Assembly (NCBI GenBank): GCA_035430005.1
Contig: DAOMFV010000008.1
Span: forward strand, 11,700 to 75,699
Source of the DNA: JAEUIE01 sp035430005
GTDB lineage: Bacteria > Planctomycetota > Planctomycetia > Gemmatales > HRBIN36
DNA: 64,000 nt
Direction: 5' to 3'
Positions within the stretch are counted from its first letter, which is position 1. Each line of letters starts with the position of its first letter. This document shows positions 7,901 through 15,071 of this stretch, piece by piece. The notes beneath the pieces are model-generated. The model searched no databases, was not told where the DNA came from, and saw nothing but the letters and a program-made list of their open reading frames with translations. A program made the translations under genes and the position numbers.

Positions 7901-10128
7901 TTCTTGGGTTCGATGTTGATGGCAGTAACACGTGGCGAATCAAGCTTAAGCGTTGCACCGCCTGCGATCCAGCGTTTGAGAATTTCGTAATGAGCCTGCC
8001 CCGGCTTGAAGAGCTGGCCACCAGTATGAGGCACCCCAGCTGAGGACTTAAGCAGAATCAAGCTGTTCTCAGGCGAGGCGATATTGGTACGTCGGGAAGC
8101 AAGGTCATCGGTGAAGGCACGCACATCGAAGATCGGATCGTACCCGCGCAGGCTCAGCTTGAAGCCCGCCTTGCCTGCCTGGGCCCCGTGGCAGGTGCCG
8201 GCATTGCAGCCGACTTTGGAGAGAACAGGCATCACGTCGTGGATGTAGTCAACAGCAGGTTCTGTGGTGTAGTTGGCAACAACGACCTGCACCGAGCCTT
8301 CCGCCTGTCCCAGCTTGTAGTGCAATACGCAGTTGCCCTCTTTGAGCGGACGGATGAGACCGTTGGGATCGATGGTGATGATCTTGTCAATGGGCTGATA
8401 TTGCAGTTGGCGTGTCACATCGACGACATCCTGGCCGCCATCGGTGTTTTTGATCTTTCCGAAGACCAGGAGTTGAGCGTAATCAAACGGCCCGGAGAGA
8501 CGGATGGTTTGCATGCTGGTTTCGAGTCCCACGAGAGTGGCACCCTTTGGCAGAGCTTCTTTGACGACCGGTTCCTGAGGCCGTTCGGCGGCAACCAGCG
8601 TAGAAGCAGCGGGCTTGTCGATCTTGGGCGCAATGGCCAGCGTCTTGAGGGGCTTGCCCGTCGCTGCTTCATACAGCCGCAGTTGACCATCAGCCCCGGC
8701 GGCAGCAACCGTCTCGCCTTTGGCATCGAAGGCAACACAGAACAAAGCGTTGTGGTCGGTGGTGGCTTTGCCCAACAATTTGACCGCATCGACATGATAC
8801 TGATCGATCTTCTTCTTCTCTTCCGCGCTGCGATTCGACACTTCCTTGGCCATGATCTTCTTTAGCTCTTCGGGAAGCGTGGGATCGAAGTCGTAGCCAT
8901 AGATTTGCAGCGTGCCAACGGTATCGAGGCTGCTGACAGCGGCAATGCGCTTGCCATCCCTGCTGATGGCTACCGAGTTGACACGACCAGGGAGGGCCGG
9001 CAGTTCACGGATCAGGTTGGAGTCGTCGCCGATCTTGCGTTCGACATTGCGGAAGATGCGGTAGACCTTCGGCTTGCCATCAGCGCCACCCACGACGATT
9101 TCATCACGGGTGGGATGGCTGACGACACTATTGATACCGCCCCGCAGAGCGCCAGGAGTGATCGAGGTCACATTGTCGATGAACCGCTGGGTCGCCACTT
9201 CGGTGAGCTTGGTGGACATATCCCGGCTGACCGAGACAACATGGGTACCCTTGGGATTGAACGTGGTATCAAGTGGCCAATCACTGTGCGAACCCTGTTG
9301 CAACACCTGCTGGCCGGTCTTGATATCGATGGCCCGTACCGTGTTATCAGCGCAACCGAAGGCGACCTTGGTGTTGTCGGGTGACCAACTGACGCCGTAG
9401 AGGGTATCGAAACCAAATGGGGCGGAGAGAACGAGCTTCTTGTCAGCGAGCTTCCATATCTGGATTTCACCGAGCCGGGCGGGGAGACCACCAGCAACGG
9501 CAAGATACTCACTGTTCGGTGAGAATCGCAGCGACTGCACACGCTCGGACAGCCCGATGAGCCGGGCTTCGAGCTTGCCCGCATCAGCAGTGTAGAGGAG
9601 TACTTCATGGAACCCGGCGATGGCCAGCCATTTGCCATCCGGGGAATAATCGATGGCCGAGATGACTGGGGGCCGGGTGTAAGTCGGCTGGTTCTCCGGG
9701 CCATAAGGCTTGGCTTCAGGAGGGGAGTCGTTCTTGGCCCCCTCAGCGATCCAGCGTTTGATGAGATCGATATCCGAAGCAGCCAGCGGAGCACGACCAT
9801 CGGGAGGCATCTTGGCTTTGCCGTTCTCCGGAGTGATAAGGTCGAGCAGGTGGCTGTTTTCAGTATCTTTGGGAACGATGGTCTTGGCACCCGATTCACC
9901 CCCGGCGATGAGTTTTTCAAAGCTGGTCATGACGTAACCCGACTTGGCCTTGGCTGGCTGATGACAGCCCTGGCAATGAGCTTGAAAGATCGGGCGAATC
10001 TGTTTGTCGTAACTGATGGGCGCATTCTTATTGTCAGTCGGCTTGGCATCGTCAGCCCAAATGGGGACGATGACGAAAGCCAAGACAAACAGAGACAGCC
10101 ATCCGCTGGAGAGAGGTCGGATCGTCAT
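4981..10128 (-). CDS. Giant planctomycete cytochrome-type protein: PSCyt1, WD40, Ig-like, DUF1549 and DUF1553 domains
   Basis: A 1715-residue exported protein. The ATG at 10126-10128 (MTIRPLSSGW) gives a standard signal peptide; an upstream in-frame start would add nine residues. In order: a PSCyt1 haem domain with CQGCH (about residues 50-55) and MPPDGR; a WD40 propeller (about 150-500); an Ig-like stretch; a second haem-like site CNAGTCHG (about 645); an Ig/Big_2-type domain (about 745-825); DUF1549 with CNKCHDHPFERW (about 1010); DUF1553 (about 1100-1230); a charged coiled coil (about 1370-1430); and a C-terminal discoidin-like beta region with a second helical tail. Such proteins are specific to the phylum; an electron-transfer or polysaccharide-related role is often suggested but not shown. 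It is followed by DUF1501. Confidence 0.92.
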   Translation of the reverse strand: MTIRPLSSGWLSLFVLAFVIVPIWADDAKPTDNKNAPISYDKQIRPIFQAHCQGCHQPAKAKSGYVMTSFEKLIAGGESGAKTIVPKDTENSHLLDLITPENGKAKMPPDGRAPLAASDIDLIKRWIAEGAKNDSPPEAKPYGPENQPTYTRPPVISAIDYSPDGKWLAIAGFHEVLLYTADAGKLEARLIGLSERVQSLRFSPNSEYLAVAGGLPARLGEIQIWKLADKKLVLSAPFGFDTLYGVSWSPDNTKVAFGCADNTVRAIDIKTGQQVLQQGSHSDWPLDTTFNPKGTHVVSVSRDMSTKLTEVATQRFIDNVTSITPGALRGGINSVVSHPTRDEIVVGGADGKPKVYRIFRNVERKIGDDSNLIRELPALPGRVNSVAISRDGKRIAAVSSLDTVGTLQIYGYDFDPTLPEELKKIMAKEVSNRSAEEKKKIDQYHVDAVKLLGKATTDHNALFCVAFDAKGETVAAAGADGQLRLYEAATGKPLKTLAIAPKIDKPAASTLVAAERPQEPVVKEALPKGATLVGLETSMQTIRLSGPFDYAQLLVFGKIKNTDGGQDVVDVTRQLQYQPIDKIITIDPNGLIRPLKEGNCVLHYKLGQAEGSVQVVVANYTTEPAVDYIHDVMPVLSKVGCNAGTCHGAQAGKAGFKLSLRGYDPIFDVRAFTDDLASRRTNIASPENSLILLKSSAGVPHTGGQLFKPGQAHYEILKRWIAGGATLKLDSPRVTAINIEPKNPIIQREGNKQQFRVVATYANGEQRDVTQETILESGNTEVATHNKAGLLTAVRRGEAPILARFEGAYAATTLTVMGDRTGFVWKQPPSYNRIDELVASKWLRMKILPSELCTDIDFIRRAYLDLTGLPPTPEVIEVFLADKRDSKTKRDVFIDEIIGSPDFVDYWTNKWADLLQVNRKFLAPEGASAFRLWIRNEVQNNTPYDQFVRKVLTAKGSNKDNPPASYFKILRDSTSMMENTTHLFLGVRFNCNKCHDHPFERWTQDNYYQTSAYFAQVSLKSDPESNNRKIGGTDVEGAKPFYEIVDDMPTGDIKHDRTQQITPPKFPYKATPISIQTPVSKEKSASVHTRREDLANWLTAKDNQYFARSYVNRIWGYLFGVGLIEPLDDIRAGNPPSNAELLDYLTAEFIKSNFNVRELMAMIAKSRTYQLAVTTNRWNADDKHNFSHATAKRLPAEVLYDAVYRVTGAISKIPGVPAGTRAAALPDVGVELPSGFLATLGRPVRESACECERSSGLQLGPVMALVNGQTIAEAVGDPNNALVKLIVNEQEDAKLVEKLFLRVLNRPATAKEREEAVAMFRQIKTDHEALMKELDEQEKWWVPVLAKKERDRVAAIAKNKADLEAHEKAIAPARAEMEKQRLAKVKQLEESLKTYQATLLATRQSEYAKKKNEQIDWFRLNPFSYSATAETRLAKLDDLSLFASGPLNRSDYTVTATTDVKGITAIRLEVLMDDKLPATGPGRAPNGNFVLSQFEITAGPKGDPKMAKKLKIASAQVDFSQEGFAADQLIDGKPNNARGWAVVPNTGITHWVIFQLKEPISYDAGTVLTFKLLHRHSLVDHTLGRFRFSATTSTKTPLPIGLADEFRSILELPVAEQTEKQRAVLTRMYQLVDPEMQKRQAELAAARMPLSIDPKVKELQTTLAELAKPVPLDGKLAQLRLDAQQSKQQMANPRLTAAQDLVWALINSPAFLFNH

Positions 10129-10261
10129 AAACAGTCGTTCCTGGTGCAAACACAATCAGTCAGGCAGGATTACCGGCAGTGTAACTAGTTTACTCTATCT
10201 GGTGTGGAGTGCAATCGTTAAAACCCAGCCAGGCTCACTAAATCAACAGTTTACGGCCGGC

Positions 10262-10957
10262 TCATCTCGGCTTGTGAAGTTCAAGATACTGCAAGAATTC
10301 GGGTACATGGTTGAACCGCTCGGCATGCGAATCGAGGTAGCCAAGAGTTGACAGAGGATCCTTATACTTCGATACGAGTGTTTCAACAAAACCGCAAGAC
10401 TGGCTCACTTCAAGGAGTTCTGGGGGCGAATACAAGTGTCGATGATGGTGCAGATAGAAGATGTCGTTGATTTCCTGTGTTTCGTGCGGCCTTTCCAGCA
10501 ATTGGCGACAAATGTATGTCAGGTCGGGTGTGGTGATACGAACGACGCCGCCGGGGACCAGGATTCGCCCGATTTCGAGCAAGAGCGCCTTGGCGTCTTG
10601 CAATGAAATGTGTTCGATCACCTCTTCAAGGAAAACGGAATGCACAGAGTTGTTGGGAAAAGGCAATCGTCGTGTGATGTCGACGTAGACTTCAGAGCGC
10701 GGGTCGATGTCAGCAGTCAGCCAATCGCTGCGAAGGTTTCCTCCCCCGCCCAGATTGAGAATGCGCGGGCCGGGCTCAGCCAGCCAGCGGCCCAGATAGC
10801 CCGCAGTGGCCCAGGGCCCTGCCATCTTCCAGAACGTAGCACTCTTCCTGCCGACATAACGACACAACGTGGAGATGACTCCATACCGTTTGGAGTAATA
10901 GCGGAACTTGTTAATCAGTCCGTTCGGCGGAATCAGGGTCTCAGATACCATGCTCAT
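10262..10957 (-). CDS. SAM-dependent methyltransferase (class I, small-molecule type)
   Basis: A 231-residue protein with a class I methyltransferase core. Motif I is ILNLGGGGN at about residues 66-74, the acidic end of strand beta2 is in LTADIDPRSE (about 80-89), and motif IV/post-I is VFLEEVIEHIS (about 108). GRILVPGGVVRITTPD is the usual strand beta5 region. The N-terminal 60 residues are basic and helical and may hold a cap or substrate lid. Type 11/23 methyltransferases of this kind often act on glycans, quinones or lipids; the substrate is unknown. It stands alone between the cytochrome gene and the T6SS anchor genes on the same strand, separated by about 120-130 bases on each side. Confidence 0.85.
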   Translation of the reverse strand: MSMVSETLIPPNGLINKFRYYSKRYGVISTLCRYVGRKSATFWKMAGPWATAGYLGRWLAEPGPRILNLGGGGNLRSDWLTADIDPRSEVYVDITRRLPFPNNSVHSVFLEEVIEHISLQDAKALLLEIGRILVPGGVVRITTPDLTYICRQLLERPHETQEINDIFYLHHHRHLYSPPELLEVSQSCGFVETLVSKYKDPLSTLGYLDSHAERFNHVPEFLQYLELHKPR

Positions 10958-11075
10958 AGGGCGATTCCACGGGCTGAGAACGACTGTTGGTTACGATAGT
11001 TGTGCTACCAATGGTAATCGAGGGAACGACGACTGAAAGCATCGCCTTTCAAATACTAATGGAGGAGCCGTTGTC

Positions 11076-12740
11076 TCATCCGCTATTTGGATGGGTAATC
11101 ATCCAATAAATCAGCCCGATCGTAGACAACAGCATGATAATGCTGGCAATATACCCTACCACAGTGTACCAACCGTAATTGCGCTCATCTTGAAAAGCTT
11201 TGGGCAGCCAGGAGACGTAGTTTTGACTTTCGGTGAGCCGGGAGAAGACGCCGGAGACGAAAGCGGTTTCTCTTTCGGTCTTGCCGGTAGCTGCCAGGTA
11301 ACACCCGCCGAAAAGAGGTAGCGTTTCCGTATCGCCGGGATCAGCCACCGTGACACTACGGGCCAGGAGCTTACCAAGGCGCGGGCTGCGCAGGTACATT
11401 TCCCGAAGCAGGAAATAGAGGTTGGCGTTATGCGGAGCAGAGACCCCGGGAGTCTTACGGATATCGGCGGTCGCATCAACTTTGAGGAACTGAAGCACCC
11501 ACTTCGGCAGCACTGTCTGGCCAATCCAATGAGCTGCCTGATCATAGAGCTTGGGAATCTCAGTGGCAGGAAGTTCAGGGACAAGTGGTAAACGTTGGCC
11601 TACCCGCTGCAGGAGCATCTCCGGCTTGATGAAGTTATTACGAAACTCTCTGAATCCGACGGCAGTTTCCAGGTCGCAGATCATGGCGATCATCGGCGAG
11701 CGCAGGGACAAGGTTTCCCGTATCAGGCCAAGCTCACTCTGCAAAATAGGGTAGCCCTCTTTCACAGAAGCGTCGTTTTCCAGTGACTGCCAGGGAATCA
11801 GCGCGAAGATACCGTTAAGCGAACACCAGGGCCGGCGTTCCTTTTTGATCAACCGGCACAGATACATCAACCGGGCCTGGTCGTTCAGCAGCACCGCCTT
11901 GGGAATCGGCTCACGGCGAATGGCGGCCTTTTGCGGAGCCTTCGACAAATCGCTGAGTTCCTGAAGCCGTTCCTGCTCTTCGGGAGTCAAGGCTCGTTCC
12001 GTGCGCAGGCTCACCAACTGGTTCAACTCATCGAACAAGTCCTTGTCCATGCCCATATGGGCAGCGGCAGTTTCGGGATTGAGCGTCTTGCCCATATCTG
12101 CCTTCGCCACCGTCTCAGCCACGTTAAAGGCAGCCTCTTCACCGGCAAGGATGCTACAGAACCGCCCCCACGCTGTGGCCCCGGCGCATACGATATAGAT
12201 CGCATCGCGATGAGCGTAGAACCGAATCGGCGAGCGTTCCCGCCCCGGAGCGGCAATAATGTCTTTGAGACCGGAAGCCTGAAACAACGCCTCTTCCCCA
12301 GCAGCATTCCTGCCCACGATGAGAAACAGCGGGAAGTCGCCGAGGCTGATGCCCTCATCCTTTAATTGCTCTAGACCTTTGATCCAAGCCTCTTCGATGT
12401 CAGGGAACTCGATGACGGTATCGTCTTCGCTGAAGGTCAGAATGAGCCAGTAGAGTAGCCAGCAAAAGGCATAAAAGACGAGGAAGAAGATGGGTAGATA
12501 GAAAGGAGCATTACGCTGAGCAAAAGTCGGGAGATATTGGCTAATATTAACCTTATCCCAACTGCCTAGCCACCATAATCCCCAACAGACGAAACCAACG
12601 ACACCAATTCTGACGAGGATGCGAACCCAGCGCGGCCACTTGCGGAAGTCAGCCGCTCTCGAGAAAATGGGGACGAGGAGGCTAAGCCAAGTCCGCACCA
12701 AATCCATGATCCACAAGATGAACGAATAGACTGATTGCAT
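11076..12740 (-). CDS. tssM: Short TssM/IcmF-like T6SS anchor protein with degenerate Walker A and no periplasmic domain
   Basis: A 554-residue inner-membrane protein. Hydrophobic helices lie at about residues 5-25, 41-62 and 81-103, and a last one at about 521-546, eight residues before the C-terminus. The cytoplasmic part follows the TssM pattern: FPLFLIVGRNAAGEEALFQA (136-155) sits where TssM has its Walker A (GxxGxGKT), but Lys/Thr are replaced by Glu-Glu; YIVCAGATAWG (182-192) matches the DTAG position; and LNGIFALIPWQSL (308-320) matches the conserved post-GTPase strand. Typical TssM has more than 1000 residues with a large periplasmic domain, absent here with no downstream remnant. The neighbours tssL and tssK confirm the context. 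Assignment is by pattern and position, not by a search. Confidence 0.8.
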   Translation of the reverse strand: MQSVYSFILWIMDLVRTWLSLLVPIFSRAADFRKWPRWVRILVRIGVVGFVCWGLWWLGSWDKVNISQYLPTFAQRNAPFYLPIFFLVFYAFCWLLYWLILTFSEDDTVIEFPDIEEAWIKGLEQLKDEGISLGDFPLFLIVGRNAAGEEALFQASGLKDIIAAPGRERSPIRFYAHRDAIYIVCAGATAWGRFCSILAGEEAAFNVAETVAKADMGKTLNPETAAAHMGMDKDLFDELNQLVSLRTERALTPEEQERLQELSDLSKAPQKAAIRREPIPKAVLLNDQARLMYLCRLIKKERRPWCSLNGIFALIPWQSLENDASVKEGYPILQSELGLIRETLSLRSPMIAMICDLETAVGFREFRNNFIKPEMLLQRVGQRLPLVPELPATEIPKLYDQAAHWIGQTVLPKWVLQFLKVDATADIRKTPGVSAPHNANLYFLLREMYLRSPRLGKLLARSVTVADPGDTETLPLFGGCYLAATGKTERETAFVSGVFSRLTESQNYVSWLPKAFQDERNYGWYTVVGYIASIIMLLSTIGLIYWMITHPNSG

Positions 12741-12755
12741 GGCGACCTCTTAGTA

Positions 12756-13439
12756 TTATTTGAAGTTTTTATACATGATGAAAACGACGAGCGTACCCAG
12801 GAAAACGAGTATTGCGAAGCCGAGCACCTGCCACATCATCGAGTAGCGTTCCCGGTTGCGCAGCGGCGGCACATCAATGGGGGCTTCTCGTTCCGTGGGC
12901 AGCGAAAACTCCTTGGGCATCCCCTGGATGACTCCTCTCCGCACCTTATCAATCCATTTGGTGACGCTGGTTATGCGTGATTCTTCCGGTTTGCCCCGGA
13001 AGCCCAGCAGCACGCACCAAAGATAGACCTCCAGAGCGTCGGTACCGTGTCGTCCCTCAGCTTTGATGGCATTTTCCCAGAAACGCCAGCCTCGATCCTG
13101 ACTGCTGCCATGCAGATAGGTTTCGAGGGTGGATTCAGTCCAGGCAGCGGACCAGGGCGAATCGGGAGCGATGAAGATTTCATCCAGCCAGCAGGCCAGG
13201 GCATAACGAATACCCAGAAAAGGCTCCATCGACCGGTTAGGGTTCGTAGTCTGCCGGGCGCTTACGCTGTCTCCCATATAGTTGGGATCTTGATTCAGTT
13301 CAATCTGCCCATTGAGCATCTGAATAAACCTCTGCTGTTCCACCTGCATGGAAGCAGTCTCGCCCCGCTGGATACGCGCTTTCAAGTCCAGGCCATGCCC
13401 GAAGACTTCGTGAACGACTCGTGCGTATTTGTCCTGCAT
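12756..13439 (-). CDS. tssL: T6SS inner-membrane protein TssL (DotU family)
   Basis: A 227-residue DotU/IcmH-type protein that would pair with TssM and contact the baseplate through TssK. Landmarks are YALACWLDEIFI (about residues 81-92), the conserved DotU core helix, and EVYLWCVLLGFRGK (about 137-150), close to the family's LGFxGKY motif. A single C-terminal membrane helix (about 203-223) gives the expected cytoplasmic-domain/tail-anchor topology. No peptidoglycan-binding OmpA-like extension is present. It is separated by 15 bases from the TssM-like gene downstream and 17 from tssK upstream, so the three form one operon. Confidence 0.92.
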   Translation of the reverse strand: MQDKYARVVHEVFGHGLDLKARIQRGETASMQVEQQRFIQMLNGQIELNQDPNYMGDSVSARQTTNPNRSMEPFLGIRYALACWLDEIFIAPDSPWSAAWTESTLETYLHGSSQDRGWRFWENAIKAEGRHGTDALEVYLWCVLLGFRGKPEESRITSVTKWIDKVRRGVIQGMPKEFSLPTEREAPIDVPPLRNRERYSMMWQVLGFAILVFLGTLVVFIMYKNFK

Positions 13440-13456
13440 AGCTGACCCAATCCAGG

Positions 13457-14902
13457 CTAGTTAGCGTCTTTGACGGATTCCGTCGGCACCACATACAGCG
13501 TAAACTGCATCTTGGCGATAGGGCCATCAGTTCGGATGGCCACTTCGGTCTGCCCTTCGATGCTGCCGGCGATCAATTTTTCATTAAGGCGAATAGCGAT
13601 GCAATAGGTGCGCTGCACGGCGCTCCATTCATCCGGCGAAGCGCCTCGATCAATTTGGAAATATGTCAGAGTGCGCGAATCGGGCAGCACCCGGGGGGGC
13701 TTAGGGTTGTGCGTGAAGGCCAGGCCGCGCAAACCGCGCTGAAAGATGTCATCGACATTGTCCAGCGAACCGATTTTCATATTCAACCCGCCACGCAACA
13801 GACGTATCACTTGTTCGGCTGGCAGCGGGCAATCGACCCCCACGAACATCTGGTAGCCCTGGGCCAGCCATTCCGATTTGATGCTGACCTTCATGCGCAG
13901 ACCCGAACCGACGAACGGCACATCGAAGTAACCCTGATCGAACACATGGCCCAACAGTTCTTCGATGTACTTCTTCACAGTCAGGAAGCAGTGGCCCAGA
14001 TCGTCATGATCATAAAACGGAATGTCTTCCGGAGGGCGAACATTGGGCCCAAGAATGGCGAGCTTGCCAAGTACCCGGCAGAACTCTGTGTAAGCAGTCA
14101 GCGGATGCACACCCTGCGCGAAGGCCATGATGCGCAGCACTGTCGATATTTCGTTCAGCAGTTGCAGACCTTCGAATAACTGACGATCGCCGGGTGATTG
14201 GCTGTCGAAGGTGATCCGCTTGCTCTTAACCCGGATAGCCCAGTTCGAGACAAGATTGCTGACACGATGGTAGATGCGTTGAAGGATATCCACCTGCAGC
14301 GGAGCCCAGCCTTCACAGTGAAGCAGTGGTGGAATATACGGTTCGTGCAGTTCCGGCACTGCCTCCGCTTTGCCTGACCTCTCAATCTGTGCCAGCGGAA
14401 TGATCTCGTAGCCGGTGGCATCATCCACGTTGGTCATGGCGATCAGCCGCAGCTTCATCTGCCGATATTGGATTTGCCAGGGATTCTGCCCAGTGTTCTC
14501 ATCGGGAATGCCTTCCCGGGGAATCTCCGGTAAGTAGCGGACGTTCTTGCTGTCGCCCGATTCGAGGTTACTGCGACCGAGTTGAACCTGGGGGATGGCG
14601 AGGGCGATCTCCAGCGGGTTCTTGCGAGTCAGCCCATCGCGAAATTCCAGCGGAGCGAGAACGCCATCCTGCGGGACACGCACCAGGGTACCGTCGCGCA
14701 GCCGGCATTGCAGCCGCCGCACTTCAAAACGATAGTTTTTCAACGCATCGAGATTGATATCGATACTGTGAATTCCCCAATTGTAGTTAAGATCCCATCG
14801 GGACGACTGCTGAACCTGATCATGCCAATAGCGATCTGAGGCCTGAAAATGATGTGGCCGAAGGAACATCCCCTGATGCCAGAGTACGGCTTGGGAACTC
14901 AT
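13457..14902 (-). CDS. tssK: T6SS baseplate protein TssK
   Basis: A 481-residue TssK (VasE/ImpJ family), the adaptor linking the baseplate to the TssLM membrane complex. The N-terminal family signature WHQGMFLRPHHFQ is at residues 8-20, followed by the beta-rich shoulder domain (LRDGTLVRVPQDG region). The central helical part holds the stretch around PLTAYTEFCRVLGKLAILG, and the C-terminal half (PADEWSA-like SPDEWSAVQR at about 437) matches the head domain. Length is close to the usual 440-450 with small additions. It is the first gene of the tssK-tssL-tssM minus-strand operon. Confidence 0.95.
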   Translation of the reverse strand: MSSQAVLWHQGMFLRPHHFQASDRYWHDQVQQSSRWDLNYNWGIHSIDINLDALKNYRFEVRRLQCRLRDGTLVRVPQDGVLAPLEFRDGLTRKNPLEIALAIPQVQLGRSNLESGDSKNVRYLPEIPREGIPDENTGQNPWQIQYRQMKLRLIAMTNVDDATGYEIIPLAQIERSGKAEAVPELHEPYIPPLLHCEGWAPLQVDILQRIYHRVSNLVSNWAIRVKSKRITFDSQSPGDRQLFEGLQLLNEISTVLRIMAFAQGVHPLTAYTEFCRVLGKLAILGPNVRPPEDIPFYDHDDLGHCFLTVKKYIEELLGHVFDQGYFDVPFVGSGLRMKVSIKSEWLAQGYQMFVGVDCPLPAEQVIRLLRGGLNMKIGSLDNVDDIFQRGLRGLAFTHNPKPPRVLPDSRTLTYFQIDRGASPDEWSAVQRTYCIAIRLNEKLIAGSIEGQTEVAIRTDGPIAKMQFTLYVVPTESVKDAN

Positions 14903-14999
14903 AGATGACTACCTGCACGGGAAGCAGCAGAACAGGAAAGCGCGAGTATCTTAGCAAATATCCGGCTAAAGTGTTAACAGAATCATCATCTGCAAAAGG

Positions 15000-15026
15000 A
15001 AAAGCCCGAAGCGGCAAGCTTCGGGC
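15000..15026 (-). terminator. Rho-independent terminator downstream of the TonB-dependent receptor gene
   Basis: Arms GCCCGAAGC (15004-15012) and GCTTCGGGC (15018-15026) pair perfectly over a 5-base loop. Read on the minus strand the hairpin is followed by TTTTCCTTTT. It lies about 45 bases after the receptor's stop codon, so the receptor and tssK are probably separate transcription units. Confidence 0.75.
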
Positions 15027-15071
15027 AACGGGGCAGTATCAATTATGACGGTCACTCAGCTTCCGTAGACC

